NCBI RefSeq assembly: GCF_019977315.1
Contig: NZ_AP024652.1
Coordinates: 2,356,001-2,420,000, forward strand
DNA: 64,000 nucleotides
Reading direction: 5' to 3'
From: Arthrobacter sp. StoSoilB22
GTDB lineage: Bacteria; Actinomycetota; Actinomycetes; Actinomycetales; Micrococcaceae
Each line of letters starts with the position of its first letter. The stretch's first letter is position 1. Positions 44,411 to 55,216 of this stretch are shown one piece after another. The notes beneath the pieces are model-generated. The model did not search any database, was not told where the DNA came from, and saw only the letters and a list, made by a program, of their open reading frames with translations. The translations under genes were made by a program, and so were the position numbers.

Positions 44411-46219
44411 GTGGATACGTCAAACAACGACCTTGGACGGCCGACGCCGGACGATGCAAACGGCGAAGCGGAGACTACGGCAGGCCGGAGGTTCAGCGCC
44501 GTTCAACCGCCGGAGACCTCGGGTGAACTGACGGTTGCCGAACGGCAAATCAATATCCTTCGGGACAAGCTTCGCCACATCGACCGCCAGTTGGCAGCCG
44601 CGACCCAGAACAACAGCAAGCTCGTCAGCATGCTGGAAACAGCCAAGGCTGAGATTCTTCGCTTGAAGGGCGCTCTGGAGCAGGAGGGTCAACCTCCTTA
44701 CAGCTTTGGGACCGTGGTGCAGATCAACCCGCGGAAGCAGCCCGCCCCTGGCAGTTCAGGGCAGGCAGCTACCGAAGAGTCCGTGGACATCTTCAATGCC
44801 GGGCGCAAGATGCGTGTAGGTGTCAGCCCGCTCGTGAACCTCAACCAGCTTGCGGTGGGGCAGGAAGTCCTGCTTAACGAAGCGCTGCTGGTGGTGGCAG
44901 GCCTCGGCTACGAACGCGCCGGCGAATTGGTCACGCTCAAGGAAATGCTTGGCAAGGACCGTGCGCTGGTGGTTGGCCGCGCCGATGAAGAGCGGGTGGT
45001 CCGGTTGTCCGGGGCGCTCCAAGGCCTTCACCTGAAGGTGGGCGACGCCTTGTCACTGGATTCACGGACGGGCTACGCGTTGGAGAAGGTACCGCGCGCC
45101 GAGGTGGAGAACCTCGTCCTTGAAGAAGTTCCGGACATCACCTACCAGGATATCGGTGGCCTTGGCCCGCAGATCGAGCAGATCCGGGACGCCGTGGAGT
45201 TGCCGTTCCTCCATCCGGACCTCTACCGCGAGCATGGGCTCAAAGCGCCTAAGGGCATTTTGCTCTACGGCCCTCCAGGATGCGGCAAAACCCTGATCGC
45301 CAAGGCAGTAGCGAATTCCCTTGCCGCCAGGGCAGCAGAGCGTGCCGGCAATACCGATCTCAAGAGCTACTTCCTCAACATCAAAGGTCCAGAACTCCTG
45401 GACAAGTACGTGGGTGAGACTGAGCGCCACATCCGCTTGATCTTCTCCCGTGCCCGCGAGAAGGCTTCAGATGGCAGCCCCGTGGTGGTCTTTTTCGACG
45501 AGATGGACTCGCTGTTCCGCACCCGCGGCACCGGCGTTTCTTCCGACGTTGAGACCACCATCGTGCCTCAGCTGCTCAGTGAAATCGACGGCGTGGAGCG
45601 TTTGGACAACGTCATCGTCATTGGTGCCTCCAACCGTGAGGACATGATCGATCCTGCCATCCTGCGTCCAGGTCGCCTCGACGTGAAGGTCAAGATCCAA
45701 CGGCCCGACGCCGAAGCTGCAGCCGACATCTTCGCAAAGTACATCACCACTGACCTGCCCTTCCACCCCCAGGATTTGGCCGAGTACGGCGGCGATGTGC
45801 AGGCCACGGTGGATGCCATGGTCCAGCACACAGTGGAGGCCATGTACTCCACTGAGAAGTCCAATGAGTACCTTGAGGTGACGTACGCCAACGGAGATAC
45901 GGAGATGCTGTACTTCAAGGACTTCAACTCCGGCGCGGTGGTGCAAAACGTGGTGGACCGTGCCAAGAAATACGCCATCAAGGACTTGCTGACCTCACAG
46001 CAGAAGGGTCTTCGGATCGATCACTTGCTCCGCGCCGTGGTGGATGAATTCCGTGAGCATGAGGACATGCCCAACACCACCAACCCGGATGACTGGGCAA
46101 GGATTTCCGGTAAGAAGGGCGAAAGGATCACCTACATTAGGACCATCGTCCAGGGCAAGGCAGGCCAGGAGCCTGGCAAGTCCATCGAAACCACTGCCAA
46201 CACGGGTCAGTACCTGTGA
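44411..46219 (+). CDS. arc: Proteasome-associated AAA+ ATPase (ARC/Mpa)
   Basis: The 602-residue hexameric unfoldase feeds pupylated proteins into the 20S proteasome. It has an N-terminal coiled coil (about 40-92) that binds Pup, tandem OB domains (about 95-245), an AAA domain with GPPGCGKT (about 286-293), [11 protein letters not shown] and the sensor/arginine-finger region, and the C-terminal proteasome-docking motif GQYL as last residues. The start is GTG after AGGAAGGGG. It overlaps dop by 4 nt (GTGA). Confidence 0.98.
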   Translation: MDTSNNDLGRPTPDDANGEAETTAGRRFSAVQPPETSGELTVAERQINILRDKLRHIDRQLAAATQNNSKLVSMLETAKAEILRLKGALEQEGQPPYSFGTVVQINPRKQPAPGSSGQAATEESVDIFNAGRKMRVGVSPLVNLNQLAVGQEVLLNEALLVVAGLGYERAGELVTLKEMLGKDRALVVGRADEERVVRLSGALQGLHLKVGDALSLDSRTGYALEKVPRAEVENLVLEEVPDITYQDIGGLGPQIEQIRDAVELPFLHPDLYREHGLKAPKGILLYGPPGCGKTLIAKAVANSLAARAAERAGNTDLKSYFLNIKGPELLDKYVGETERHIRLIFSRAREKASDGSPVVVFFDEMDSLFRTRGTGVSSDVETTIVPQLLSEIDGVERLDNVIVIGASNREDMIDPAILRPGRLDVKVKIQRPDAEAAADIFAKYITTDLPFHPQDLAEYGGDVQATVDAMVQHTVEAMYSTEKSNEYLEVTYANGDTEMLYFKDFNSGAVVQNVVDRAKKYAIKDLLTSQQKGLRIDHLLRAVVDEFREHEDMPNTTNPDDWARISGKKGERITYIRTIVQGKAGQEPGKSIETTANTGQYL

Positions 46220-47889
46220 CAGCAAGGCCCGAAGGTTCACCCGCAGAGAAGCTTCCCGCAGGCGGCGCCATGCGCGTCATGGGCTCGGAAACTGAATATG
46301 GGATCCATGCGCCGTCAGCTCCGGGGGCCAACGCCACCATGATGTCCGCCCGGATCATTCAGGCCTACGCCACCGTGACCCGGCAACGGGCGGCCGGCGG
46401 GGCTGAGACCCGGTGGGACTACACGGATGAGGAACCGCTGCACGACGCCCGCGGTTGGACCGTGGACAGGGCAGCGGCGGATCCCAGCCAACTGACGGAT
46501 CAACCGCCAGTGCTCGACGCCGAAGCGGTCGCCTTGGCTTATGGCCGCCAGGAGCTGGAGCTGGACGGCGCAGACGAGTCCGGTTCACTGTTGATGAACA
46601 TGGTCCTCGGCAATGGTGCACGCCTTTACGTGGACCACGCGCATCCTGAATACTCCAGTCCGGAGGTCACCAACCCACGCGACGCCGTGGCATGGGACGC
46701 CGCCGGGGATCTGGTGGCCCTGGCCACGGTACGGAAGGTAGCTGCCGACGCCTCGCTCCCGGCGATCAACCTGTACAAGAACAACACTGACAACAAGTCC
46801 GTGTCCTATGGCTCGCATGAGAACTACCTCATGCCACGCTCGGTGCCCTTCGGGGACATCATCCGCGGGCTCACGCCTTTCTTCGTCTCCCGCCAGGTCA
46901 TCTGTGGCGCGGGCCGGGTGGGGCTGGGGCAGGATAGCTCCACGCCCGGTTACCAGATCAGCCAGCGGGCAGACTTCTTCGAAGCAGAAGTGGGACTGGA
47001 GACAACCATCCGCCGGCCCATCATCAATACCAGGGACGAGCCCCACGCGACAGCGGACAAGTACCGTCGCCTCCATGTGATCATTGGGGACGCAAACCTC
47101 AGCCAGGCCTCCAACTTTTTGAAGTTTGGCACCACGGCCATGGTTCTTAGCCTCATTGAAGCGGGGCAGGCTCCCAGGATCGAGGTTCACGAACCCGTCC
47201 AGGCGCTCCAAGCCGTCAGCCACGACACCACGCTGGCCACAACCGTCAGGCTCCTCGACGGAAGGCGGGTAACAGCCCTCGATCTGCAGTGGATGTATTT
47301 CGAGGCAGCTTCCAAGCTGGCCCAAGAGACAGGGGTGGCGGATTCCGTCACCGGAGATGGCCACACGCACCAGGTCCTGTCCCAGTGGGAGTCCACGCTG
47401 ACAACGCTGGGGATTGATCCTGATGCCGCTGCCTCTACAGTCGAGTGGGTGGCCAAGAAGTCACTACTCGAGGGCTACCGAAACCGCGACGGGTTGGCAT
47501 GGGACGACGCCAGGCTCGGCTTGGTGGATCTTCAATGGTCTGATATCCGGCCTGAGAAGGGCCTCTACTACAGGCTGCTCTCCAGGAACCGGATGATGCG
47601 CGTCGTGGACGAAGGCGACATCACCCGGGCGGTGACCGAACCGCCGTCGGACACCCGCGCTTATTTCCGCGGGCGGTGCGTCTCCAGATTCGGAAAAGAT
47701 GTTGTAGGCGCCAGTTGGGACTCGGTGATTTTTGATGTTCCGGGGCTGGGGAAACTGCAGCGGGTGCCTACCCGGGAGCCTTTGAGGGGAACCCGGGCTT
47801 TGACCGGCGCCCTCTTTGACCGTCACCCGGATGCTGCTTCTTTCCTGGCCGAATTGTTGGGTCAGACGCCGCCACCGGCCAGGAGCTGA
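46216..47889 (+). CDS. dop: Pup deamidase/depupylase
   Basis: The 557-residue enzyme of the glutamine-synthetase-like carboxylate-amine ligase fold deamidates the C-terminal Gln of Pup and removes Pup from proteins. It has the metal/ATP Glu in SETEYGI, the catalytic Asp in [31 protein letters not shown], and an insertion (about 37-85) matching the Dop-specific loop absent from PafA. GTG 46216 is at the 4-nt overlap with arc. ATG 46270 ([11 protein letters not shown]) is an alternative. The pup gene follows after 119 bp. Confidence 0.97.
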   Translation: MTARPEGSPAEKLPAGGAMRVMGSETEYGIHAPSAPGANATMMSARIIQAYATVTRQRAAGGAETRWDYTDEEPLHDARGWTVDRAAADPSQLTDQPPVLDAEAVALAYGRQELELDGADESGSLLMNMVLGNGARLYVDHAHPEYSSPEVTNPRDAVAWDAAGDLVALATVRKVAADASLPAINLYKNNTDNKSVSYGSHENYLMPRSVPFGDIIRGLTPFFVSRQVICGAGRVGLGQDSSTPGYQISQRADFFEAEVGLETTIRRPIINTRDEPHATADKYRRLHVIIGDANLSQASNFLKFGTTAMVLSLIEAGQAPRIEVHEPVQALQAVSHDTTLATTVRLLDGRRVTALDLQWMYFEAASKLAQETGVADSVTGDGHTHQVLSQWESTLTTLGIDPDAAASTVEWVAKKSLLEGYRNRDGLAWDDARLGLVDLQWSDIRPEKGLYYRLLSRNRMMRVVDEGDITRAVTEPPSDTRAYFRGRCVSRFGKDVVGASWDSVIFDVPGLGKLQRVPTREPLRGTRALTGALFDRHPDAASFLAELLGQTPPPARS

Positions 47890-48008
47890 TGGATGCCCGC
47901 CACAGGATTATTCGCCGTTGGTTAAAGCCGTCCGCAGCATCGGTCGGCGTGGCACTATGGCAGTAGGAAGTCTCCGTCAACAGGGGACTGACAGTAGGGA
48001 GAAAGAAA

Positions 48009-48212
48009 ATGGCAGCACAGGAGCAGCAACAACCACAGTCGCGGGAAACCGAGACCGAAGTGGACGCACCCGAAGCGCCCCCGGCAGCACCGGAGGCACA
48101 GGCGTCGGACGCGACGCAAGGAGTGGATGACCTTCTCGACGAAATTGACGGCGTTTTGGAATCCAACGCCGAAGAGTTCGTCAGGGCGTTTGTCCAAAAG
48201 GGCGGACAGTAG
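48009..48212 (+). CDS. pup: Prokaryotic ubiquitin-like protein Pup
   Basis: The 67-residue, acidic, intrinsically disordered tag ends in GGQ. The terminal Gln must be deamidated by Dop before PafA can ligate it. The N-terminus is Gln/Glu-rich, and the C-terminal half ([20 protein letters not shown]) is the helix that binds the ARC coiled coil. AGGGAGAAAG precedes ATG. prcB starts 79 bp after it. Confidence 0.98.
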   Translation: MAAQEQQQPQSRETETEVDAPEAPPAAPEAQASDATQGVDDLLDEIDGVLESNAEEFVRAFVQKGGQ

Positions 48213-48291
48213 GCGGACCCGCCAGAGGATGTACTGCCCGGTCGGCGTAAGGCCGCCGGGCATCGGAATGCAGAGTCGAAGGAGTGCAGCA

Positions 48292-49101
48292 ATGCAGGAC
48301 CCATCAACCGGCCCCCTGGCCACCCAGGCAACGTCTTCTTTCACGGAGCATCTTCAACGCTCGCGTCCCGAACTCCTTCCCTTTAATCAATCGTTACCCG
48401 TCGGCATGGTGCCGTCGTCCCCGCACGCCACCACCATCGTTGCCTTGACGTACGCAGGTGGAGTGCTGATGGCGGGGGACCGGCGCGCGACCATGGGCAA
48501 CATCATCGCCAGCCGGCACATCGAGAAAGTGTTTCCGGCGGACGAGTATTCAGTCCTCGGCATAGCTGGTACGGCCGGCCTGGCAATTGACATCACGCGG
48601 CTCTTCCAGGTTGAGCTGGAGCATTACGAAAAGATCGAGGGCACGCTCCTCAGCCTGGTCGGCAAGGCCAACCGCCTGGGCGCCATGATCCGCGGAAACC
48701 TGCCCATGGCGATGCAGGGGATGGCTGTCGTTCCCTTGTTTGCAGGCTTCGACCACAGCTCCGGTGTGGGCCGTTTGTTCTCCTACGACGTCACAGGCGG
48801 CCGGTACGAAGAACAGGAGCATCACTCCGTCGGTTCCGGTTCCGTGTTCGCCCGCGGCGCGCTCAAGAAGCTCTGGAAGCCTAATTTGTCTGCGGAAAAC
48901 GCCGTAGCAGTAGCTGTTGAGGCACTCTATGACGCCGCAGATGACGACTCCGCCACTGGCGGGCCCGACCCCGTTCGCCAATTGTGGCCGGTGGTTTATA
49001 CCGTCGATCGATCCGGCAACCGGCGGGTCCCTGACCGGGATCTGGCCGCGGTTGCCGGCGCAATTGTTGAATCGCGGGCTGCCGCCGGACGGGAGGCCTG
49101 A
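48292..49101 (+). CDS. prcB: Proteasome subunit beta
   Basis: The 269-residue catalytic subunit has a 46-residue propeptide ending PSSPHA, after which autolysis exposes Thr47 ([11 protein letters not shown]) as the N-terminal nucleophile. The GDRRATMG segment and Lys/Asp positions of the Ntn fold follow. ATG 48292 has GAAGGAGT at proper spacing; an in-frame reading 55 codons longer is rejected as overlapping pup. prcA follows with 1 bp between the stop and its ATG. Confidence 0.98.
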   Translation: MQDPSTGPLATQATSSFTEHLQRSRPELLPFNQSLPVGMVPSSPHATTIVALTYAGGVLMAGDRRATMGNIIASRHIEKVFPADEYSVLGIAGTAGLAIDITRLFQVELEHYEKIEGTLLSLVGKANRLGAMIRGNLPMAMQGMAVVPLFAGFDHSSGVGRLFSYDVTGGRYEEQEHHSVGSGSVFARGALKKLWKPNLSAENAVAVAVEALYDAADDDSATGGPDPVRQLWPVVYTVDRSGNRRVPDRDLAAVAGAIVESRAAAGREA

Positions 49102-49102
49102 T

Positions 49103-49810
49103 ATGACACAGCAGTTCTACGTCTCTCCCGAGCAGTTAATGAAGGACCGTGCGGACTTCGCGCGGAAGGGCATAGCGCGTGGGCGATCTGTTGTGGTCAT
49201 CAGCTGCTCCGATGGCATCGCGCTGATCGCCGAAAACCCTTCACCTTCGCTTCACAAGATCGGTGAAATCTACGACAAAATCGCCTTCGCTGCGGTGGGC
49301 AAGTACAACGAATTTGAAAGCCTCAGGCAAGCAGGAGTCCGCTATGCAGACGTCCGCGGCTACTCCTACGACCGTGAGGACGTGACTGCCCGCGGCCTGG
49401 CAAGTGTCTACGCTCAGAGCCTCGGAGCGGTGTTTACCGCCGAGCAAAAACCGTTTGAGGTGGAATTGGCGGTGGCAGAGGTTGGTCTCACCCGGGAGGA
49501 GGACCACCTCTACCGTTTGACCTTCGACGGATCAATCGCCGATGAAAACGGGTTTGTGGTGATGGGCGGACTCGCTGACCAGATTTCCGACGTCGTCAGC
49601 GGGGAGTGGGAGCCGGAACTCACCTTGGCGGGGGCCATGCGACTGGCTCTGCGTGCCCTGGCCACCAACAAGGAAATCGACGAGCTGCCCGCCACCGCCG
49701 TCGAAGCTGCCGTGCTGTACCGCGCTTCCGAAAGCAATCGCGGATCACGCAGGGCGTTCAGGCGGCTGTTGCCGGAAGACATGACCCGGTTGCTCACAGA
49801 GGAGAGCTGA
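49103..49810 (+). CDS. prcA: Proteasome subunit alpha
   Basis: The 235-residue alpha subunit has the alpha N-terminal helix region [23 protein letters not shown], which gates the pore and starts in the YVSPEQ stretch, then [17 protein letters not shown] and the Ntn fold, but no catalytic Thr. GGGAGG is before the ATG at 49103. The stop is separated by 1 bp from pafA. Confidence 0.97.
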   Translation: MTQQFYVSPEQLMKDRADFARKGIARGRSVVVISCSDGIALIAENPSPSLHKIGEIYDKIAFAAVGKYNEFESLRQAGVRYADVRGYSYDREDVTARGLASVYAQSLGAVFTAEQKPFEVELAVAEVGLTREEDHLYRLTFDGSIADENGFVVMGGLADQISDVVSGEWEPELTLAGAMRLALRALATNKEIDELPATAVEAAVLYRASESNRGSRRAFRRLLPEDMTRLLTEES

Positions 49811-49811
49811 G

Positions 49812-51176
49812 ATGGATAAGCGGATATTTGGCATCGAAACGGAGTTCGGAATTTCCTATTCCAGCCCTGATTCCCGCCCTTTGGCCCCCGAGGAAGTTGC
49901 ACGGTACCTCTTTCGCAAGGTGGTCAGTTGGGGCAGGTCCTCCAACGTTTTCCTTACCAACGGTTCACGGCTTTACCTTGATGTGGGGTCGCACCCGGAG
50001 TATGCCACCGCAGAGTGTGACGACCTCGCACAGCTGATCGCCCATGACAGGGCCGGTGAACTGATCCTTGACGACCTCGTGGATGAGGCTCAGGCAAGGC
50101 TCGCCGCGGAGGGTTTCAACGGAACTGTGTACCTCTTCAAGAACAACACCGATTCTGCGGGCAATTCCTACGGCAGCCATGAGAACTACCTCATACCGCG
50201 GCGCGGGGAGTTCTCCCGCCTTGCCGAAATATTGATTCCTTTCCTGGTGACACGTCAATTGATAGCCGGGGCCGGCAAGGTACTAAAGACACCCCACGGT
50301 GCCACGTTCGCTTTCTCCCAGCGCGCCGACCACATCTGGGAAGGCGTGTCCTCCGCCACCACCAGGTCCAGGCCCATTATCAACACCCGCGATGAGCCTC
50401 ACGCAGATGCCGAGTTTTACCGTCGCCTGCATGTGATTGTGGGGGACTCCAATATGTCCGAAACCTCGGCTTTGCTGAAGGTCGGAACGGTGGACCTCAT
50501 CCTTCGCATGATCGAGGCGGGCGTCATCATGCGCGACATGCGCATGGAGAATCCCATCCGCAGCATCCGCGAAATCTCCCACGACCTCAGCGGCCGCGCC
50601 TTGGTCCGCTTGGCCAACGGCCGGCAGCTGACTGCGTTGGATATCCAGCGCGAGTACCTCAATAAGGTCACCGAGTTCGTAGCCGCCAATGGTGCCCACA
50701 ACGCCCACGTTCCACTCATCCTGGACTTGTGGGAGCGAACCTTGAACGCCATTGAAAGCGGCGATACCAGCACCATTGATACCGAAGTGGACTGGGCCAT
50801 CAAAAAGAAGCTCATGGACGGTTACATGCGGCGGCACGACCTCAGCCTCGACTCACCGCGCATTGCCCAGCTGGACCTCACCTACCATGACATCTCACGG
50901 CAACGCGGCATCTTTTTCCTGCTGCAGGCCCGTGGTGCAGCACGCAGGCTGGTCACCGAAACCGATGTCAAAGATGCCGTGGACGCTCCACCACAGACAA
51001 CGCGCGCGAAACTGCGGGGAGATTTTGTGCGACGAGCACAGGAGCTGGGCCGCGACTACACGGTGGACTGGGTGCACCTGAAACTGAACGATCGCGCACA
51101 CCAAACCATCTTGTGCAAAGATCCGTTCCGGAACGTTGATGAGCGGGTGGATGCCCTCCTGGATTCCATGGGCTAA
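49812..51176 (+). CDS. pafA: Pup--protein ligase
   Basis: The 454-residue ligase phosphorylates the C-terminal Glu of Pup and joins it to lysines. It is a glutamine-synthetase-like fold related to Dop but lacking the Dop loop. Key residues are the metal Glu in [11 protein letters not shown], the catalytic Asp in [17 protein letters not shown], and [17 protein letters not shown] and [13 protein letters not shown], shared with Dop. It is the last gene of the tight prcB-prcA-pafA run. Confidence 0.98.
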   Translation: MDKRIFGIETEFGISYSSPDSRPLAPEEVARYLFRKVVSWGRSSNVFLTNGSRLYLDVGSHPEYATAECDDLAQLIAHDRAGELILDDLVDEAQARLAAEGFNGTVYLFKNNTDSAGNSYGSHENYLIPRRGEFSRLAEILIPFLVTRQLIAGAGKVLKTPHGATFAFSQRADHIWEGVSSATTRSRPIINTRDEPHADAEFYRRLHVIVGDSNMSETSALLKVGTVDLILRMIEAGVIMRDMRMENPIRSIREISHDLSGRALVRLANGRQLTALDIQREYLNKVTEFVAANGAHNAHVPLILDLWERTLNAIESGDTSTIDTEVDWAIKKKLMDGYMRRHDLSLDSPRIAQLDLTYHDISRQRGIFFLLQARGAARRLVTETDVKDAVDAPPQTTRAKLRGDFVRRAQELGRDYTVDWVHLKLNDRAHQTILCKDPFRNVDERVDALLDSMG

Positions 51177-51305
51177 AGGGCTTTGTAAGCTGACTCCCAG
51201 CTTCACGGGCTACTCTGGATAGTGGTCTCTTACCGAGATACACCCTGCTTGGATGCGCTATGCGCCTTTCCGAGTGTCCCTTTGCCCCGACGAAAGTGTC
51301 TTTTT

Positions 51306-52238
51306 GTGCGCCGACTCCTAGCAATTCTCCTGCCAGCCCTGTTGCTCATGACCGCGTGCGGAGGTGGAGACACCCCGGCTACTGAGCCCACCAGCAAGTC
51401 AGTAGGTGACGTCTCCAAGCTCGACTCCCTAAAGATCACGGACAACGGCAATGACAAAGCGCCCGGCATTGAATTCTCCAAGCCTCTGGCCGTGACTGGA
51501 CCCACCGTCAAGGTGGTCAAAGAAGGTGACGGCGAGCCGGTCAAGATGGGGCAAATCGCTGAACTGGTGTTCATCGCGGTCGATGGTACCGATGGCAAGA
51601 CACTTGAGGACGGTTACGCCAAGGGGCCCCAGGCGATCGAACTTTCCGAACAGATGAAAAGCGGCAATGAACTCATCTTTGACGCCATCATCGGCGCCAA
51701 AGTGGGCAGTCATGTAGCCATCGCTGCTCCGGGCAACTCCTCTGCCTCGGCGCCTGCCTCCTCCCAGCTGGTGGTCTTCAAGATTGCCTCAGCCAAGAAC
51801 GCGCCTGGTCTTCTCAACAAGGAGGAGACCGATCAGCTGGACAAGGACGGCAAACTTCCCAAGGTGACCTTCGATGACAAGGGCGCACCCTCGGTGGAAA
51901 TTCCCAAGACTGATGCCCCGGCAGGCCTTTCTGTTAAGGTCCTCTCCGAGGGTACGGGTGAGGAACTGAAAGACACTGACACGATCGATGCCAACTACAC
52001 TGGCTGGCGCTGGGAAGACAGCACCAAGTTTGACTCCAGCTATGATCGGGGCGAGGCCGCTACGTTCGGCTTGAACCAGGTCATCAAGGGCTGGACGCTT
52101 GGACTTACAGGCCAGAAGGTCGGCTCCAAGGTTCTCCTGACGATTCCCACTGATCTTGCGTACGGTGCAAGCGCTGCTGCCCAGGGCAAGCCTGCGGGCC
52201 CGCTGGTGTTCGTCGTTGAGATCACCGCTAAGAAGTAA
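51306..52238 (+). CDS. FKBP-type prolyl isomerase lipoprotein
   Basis: The 310-residue protein has a lipoprotein signal with lipobox LMTAC (Cys18), a linker, a degenerate first FKBP-like domain (about 65-170) and a second FKBP domain with the usual DTDTIDANYTGWRWEDS, FGLNQVIKGWTLGL and LTIPTDLAYG. It would act in the cell envelope. GTG 51306 gives a normal short signal peptide. A longer start at GTG 51222 would add 28 residues. A TACTCT -10-like box lies at 51211-51216, just before that GTG. It lies between pafA and pafBC. Confidence 0.88.
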   Translation: MRRLLAILLPALLLMTACGGGDTPATEPTSKSVGDVSKLDSLKITDNGNDKAPGIEFSKPLAVTGPTVKVVKEGDGEPVKMGQIAELVFIAVDGTDGKTLEDGYAKGPQAIELSEQMKSGNELIFDAIIGAKVGSHVAIAAPGNSSASAPASSQLVVFKIASAKNAPGLLNKEETDQLDKDGKLPKVTFDDKGAPSVEIPKTDAPAGLSVKVLSEGTGEELKDTDTIDANYTGWRWEDSTKFDSSYDRGEAATFGLNQVIKGWTLGLTGQKVGSKVLLTIPTDLAYGASAAAQGKPAGPLVFVVEITAKK

Positions 52239-52308
52239 AACCCCGCGCGGGTTCTGGCTAAGCTGGTTCCTGAAATCTCTCTCCGCCCCCATAACCTAAG
52301 GAGCAACC

Positions 52309-52704
52309 ATGTCATTTGGTCAGCGCGACTTTGACCGCACCAAGCCCGAAATCGACTTCCCGGAAGGCGACGTCCCCACAGACCTCGTCATCACTGACCT
52401 GATCGAGGGCACTGGTCCCGAAGCCAAGGCAGGGGACACCGTGTCCACTCACTACGTGGGCGTTGCCTGGTCCACGGGAGAAGAATTTGACGCTTCCTGG
52501 GGCCGCGGCGCTCCTCTGGACTTCCGCGTGGGCGTCGGCCAGGTCATTCAGGGCTGGGACCAGGGCCTGCTCGGCATGAAGGTCGGCGGCCGCCGTCGCT
52601 TGGAGATCCCCTCGGAACTTGCCTACGGCTCACGTGGCGCCGGTGGAGCCATCAAGCCCAACGAGGCCTTGATTTTCGTCGTCGACCTCGTGGCTGTCCG
52701 CTAG
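52309..52704 (+). CDS. FKBP-type peptidyl-prolyl cis-trans isomerase
   Basis: This 131-residue single-domain FKBP without a signal peptide is cytosolic. Active-site residues of the family are present in DTVSTHYVGVAW, FDASWGRG, FRVGVGQVIQGWDQGLLGM and LEIPSELAYGSRGAG. AAGGAGCAACC precedes ATG. A small GC hairpin and a TAAGCT box (about 52259) lie in the 70-bp gap from the lipoprotein gene. Confidence 0.95.
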   Translation: MSFGQRDFDRTKPEIDFPEGDVPTDLVITDLIEGTGPEAKAGDTVSTHYVGVAWSTGEEFDASWGRGAPLDFRVGVGQVIQGWDQGLLGMKVGGRRRLEIPSELAYGSRGAGGAIKPNEALIFVVDLVAVR

Positions 52705-52724
52705 GACTTATCGGTTTTTCGCAG

Positions 52725-52763
52725 GGCGCGTTACCTTCCGGTTTTGCCGGGCGGTGACGCGCC
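52725..52763. terminator. Probable terminator/inverted repeat
   Basis: An 11-bp stem with one G-T pair (52725-52735 with 52753-52763), with a second small stem inside, lies between the FKBP stop and the pafBC promoter. Confidence 0.55.
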
Positions 52764-52788
52764 TTGCTGCTTTCCGGCTGGTTTTTAG

Positions 52789-52794
52789 TAACGT
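52789..52794 (+). promoter_or_regulatory. -10 box of pafBC (leaderless)
   Basis: TAACGT, 7 nt before GTG 52802. Confidence 0.5.
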
Positions 52795-52801
52795 AGCAAG
52801 G

Positions 52802-54820
52802 GTGTCCGCATCCCGCACTGAACGCCTCCTGAACCTTCTCCTTGCTTTGCTCAACACCAAAGTTGGCCTTCCACGTGCCGTGCTGCGTGAAAAGGTGTAC
52901 CACGATTCAGCTGAGAATGACGTCGCCTTTGGACGGATGTTCGAGCGCGACAAAGTGGATCTCAAACAGTTTGGCTTCGAGATCGAGACTTTGATGGATC
53001 CGCGAAACTTCGGCGCGGACGACCCCGCCTCTGCGCGTTACCGCATCGGCAAGGACTCCAACCGGCTACCTGATGTGAACCTGACGCCTGCGGAGAGCAC
53101 CGTGCTCTTGCTTTCTGCACAGCTGTGGGAACGGGCCGCGCTGGGAACGGCAGCGGCCAACGCCGTCCGCAAGCTGCAGGCCGCAGGAGGCTTCACGGAC
53201 GTGGATCTCCCTGCTGGAGTTCAGCCACGGATCAAACCCGCTGGACAAGCCTTCGACGACGTCGTTGCGGCCATGCACGGCAAGCACCCGGTCCGCTTCG
53301 GCTACCTTGCGGTCAGCACGGGGCTGGAGGAAGTCCGGGAAGTGGAGCCTTGGGGCTTGGGCAGCCGCTTCGGCCAGTGGTACCTCGTGGGCCTGGACCG
53401 GGGGAGGGGAGCCAAGAGGCTCTTCAGGCTCTCGCGGATGACCACCGCAGTTAGCGTGGTCGCCACCAGCACCTTCCACCCCCCGGAAGGCTTCGACGCC
53501 CGGGCTGAGCTGGACGAACTCAACGAGCTCCCTATCCGGCAAGCCACCTTGGATGTCGAAAAGAACAGGTTGCTTGCCCTGCGCAAGAGGTCTGCTCCCG
53601 CCGAAGGGTCCCCGGAGCACAGTGACCGTGACCGCATAGTGGTGGATTTTAGGGATCCGGAGCAACTGGCAGAAGAGCTGGCATCCTATGGCCCCCACCT
53701 CAAGGTGGAGGGACCCGCCGAACTGCGCTCCGCCGTCGTCCGCCGCCTCCAAGCTGCCGCAGACTTTGATGACGCTCCGCCAGTGCCTGTTGAATTTCCT
53801 GAAGCGGGCCGTACGCCCCGGGCACGGAAGCGCACGTCCGAAGATCAACTTGCCCGCATGCTGCAACTGGTGCCGTTCCTGGTCCACCATCAGGGCCTGC
53901 ATATCCAACAGGTCGCTGATCACTTTGGCATCAGCCGCAAGGCGTTGATCGATGACCTGAAGATCCTGATCTGCTCCGGCCTGCCCGAGGGGTATCCGGA
54001 CGATCTTCTGGACATCCAATGGGAAAACGATCACGTGTACATTTCCGAACACCTGGATCTGAATCGTCCCGTGCGTTTCAGTGAAGACGAAGCCGCAGCG
54101 TTGCTGACCGGACTGGCCATGCTGGGAGACCTGCCTGCCTTGGCAGGCATGCCCCAGGACGAGTCAGCCAGTGCGCTGGAGTCAGTCACCATCAAGCTGA
54201 CAGGTGCTGCGGGGCAGGCAGCGAGACTGGCCGGCTCCGTATCCGGCCAATCCGTGGCGCCAGAGCAATCACAAGCCTTTGCCGCGATAACCCAAGCAAT
54301 CAGGGAAGGCAGGCAGCTGCGGCTCAGCTACTTCTCGCTGCAACGCGACGAAGTGACCGAGCGCGACGTCGACCCCCTGAGGCTCTACTCCCTGGACAAT
54401 ACCTGGTACTTCGAGGCCTACTGCCACAGCAAGGCCGGCATCAGAAACTTCCGGTTGGACAGGGTGGAAGCCCTGGAGGCCAATGGCCGGGCTGTCTCCG
54501 TGGCTGCAACTGCCGGGCAGGACTTCCCGGCCCGGTTGTTCACGCCCGGTGACGACGACGTCCTGGTGACCCTCCAACTGACCCGCCAAGGTGCCGGCCT
54601 TGCCGATGACTACTACGCCGAAAGAACCGCACAACTGCCCGACGGCGGTCTGCTCGCCGAGGTGAGGTTTGGCGACGCAGGGTGGCTGCCCATGTTTGTA
54701 TCCCAGCATGGCGGCGCGGTCCGGATTCTCGAACCGCTGTCCGTGCGGGAGGAAACCCGGAAGTGGATCGACGCCGCCCTGGCTCAGTACGACTCACCGT
54801 CGGGCACCAAGGCTGGCTAG
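52802..54820 (+). CDS. pafBC: PafBC, WYL-domain DNA-damage transcription activator (natural fusion)
   Basis: The 672-residue protein fuses PafB and PafC, which are separate in mycobacteria. Each half has a winged HTH (about 5-60 and 350-390), a WYL domain (HPVRFGYLA... QWYLVGLD near 190; LRLSYFSLQ... TWYFEAYC near 534) and a C-terminal WCX domain. PafBC turns on LexA/RecA-independent DNA-repair promoters, and the Arthrobacter PafBC crystal structure established this layout. GTG 52802 with TAACGT 7 nt upstream is preferred over an earlier in-frame ATG. It starts a new unit downstream of the FKBPs. Confidence 0.96.
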   Translation: MSASRTERLLNLLLALLNTKVGLPRAVLREKVYHDSAENDVAFGRMFERDKVDLKQFGFEIETLMDPRNFGADDPASARYRIGKDSNRLPDVNLTPAESTVLLLSAQLWERAALGTAAANAVRKLQAAGGFTDVDLPAGVQPRIKPAGQAFDDVVAAMHGKHPVRFGYLAVSTGLEEVREVEPWGLGSRFGQWYLVGLDRGRGAKRLFRLSRMTTAVSVVATSTFHPPEGFDARAELDELNELPIRQATLDVEKNRLLALRKRSAPAEGSPEHSDRDRIVVDFRDPEQLAEELASYGPHLKVEGPAELRSAVVRRLQAAADFDDAPPVPVEFPEAGRTPRARKRTSEDQLARMLQLVPFLVHHQGLHIQQVADHFGISRKALIDDLKILICSGLPEGYPDDLLDIQWENDHVYISEHLDLNRPVRFSEDEAAALLTGLAMLGDLPALAGMPQDESASALESVTIKLTGAAGQAARLAGSVSGQSVAPEQSQAFAAITQAIREGRQLRLSYFSLQRDEVTERDVDPLRLYSLDNTWYFEAYCHSKAGIRNFRLDRVEALEANGRAVSVAATAGQDFPARLFTPGDDDVLVTLQLTRQGAGLADDYYAERTAQLPDGGLLAEVRFGDAGWLPMFVSQHGGAVRILEPLSVREETRKWIDAALAQYDSPSGTKAG

Positions 54821-54823
54821 ACT
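54818..54823 (+). promoter_or_regulatory. -10 box of membrane protein gene (leaderless)
   Basis: TAGACT overlaps the pafBC stop codon and is 6 nt before ATG 54830. Confidence 0.5.
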
Positions 54824-54829
54824 ACTCAA

Positions 54830-55180
54830 ATGCCTTGGTGGTTCTGGATCCTGTTATGGATCGCGCTTATAGCCCTTTCGTTGCTCCTTCACCTGACACT
54901 GGGTTACCGCTTGTACAGAAAATTCATGTCAACTGTTCAAGAGTTGGGTGCCGCGGGTAAACGTTTCAGCAATCTTTCCCCTGCCCCGGAAACCTCCGAC
55001 GTTGAAGCAGCGGAACCGCGTCCCGAACCGGGGTCCGCAATTTTTGCCTCCCCGGAGCAGATGCGTCATGATTACCTGACGGCCAAAGCCTTCCGTCAGG
55101 AAGTTCGTCGTCAACGGCGCGTCAAGCGCAAAGCCGAGCGGGGTCAGCCGCAGTCCCTGCACGACATTGAATTCAGATAG
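54830..55180 (+). CDS. Small membrane protein of unknown function
   Basis: The 116-residue protein has one N-terminal membrane segment (about 3-26), a coiled or disordered acidic middle and a strongly basic C-terminal region (RQEVRRQRRVKRKAERG). I recognise no family. It has its own leaderless promoter and precedes tatA by 36 bp. Confidence 0.8.
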   Translation: MPWWFWILLWIALIALSLLLHLTLGYRLYRKFMSTVQELGAAGKRFSNLSPAPETSDVEAAEPRPEPGSAIFASPEQMRHDYLTAKAFRQEVRRQRRVKRKAERGQPQSLHDIEFR

Positions 55181-55216
55181 ACGTAGGATGTATCCAAAAG
55201 GAAAGGACCTCCCCAT

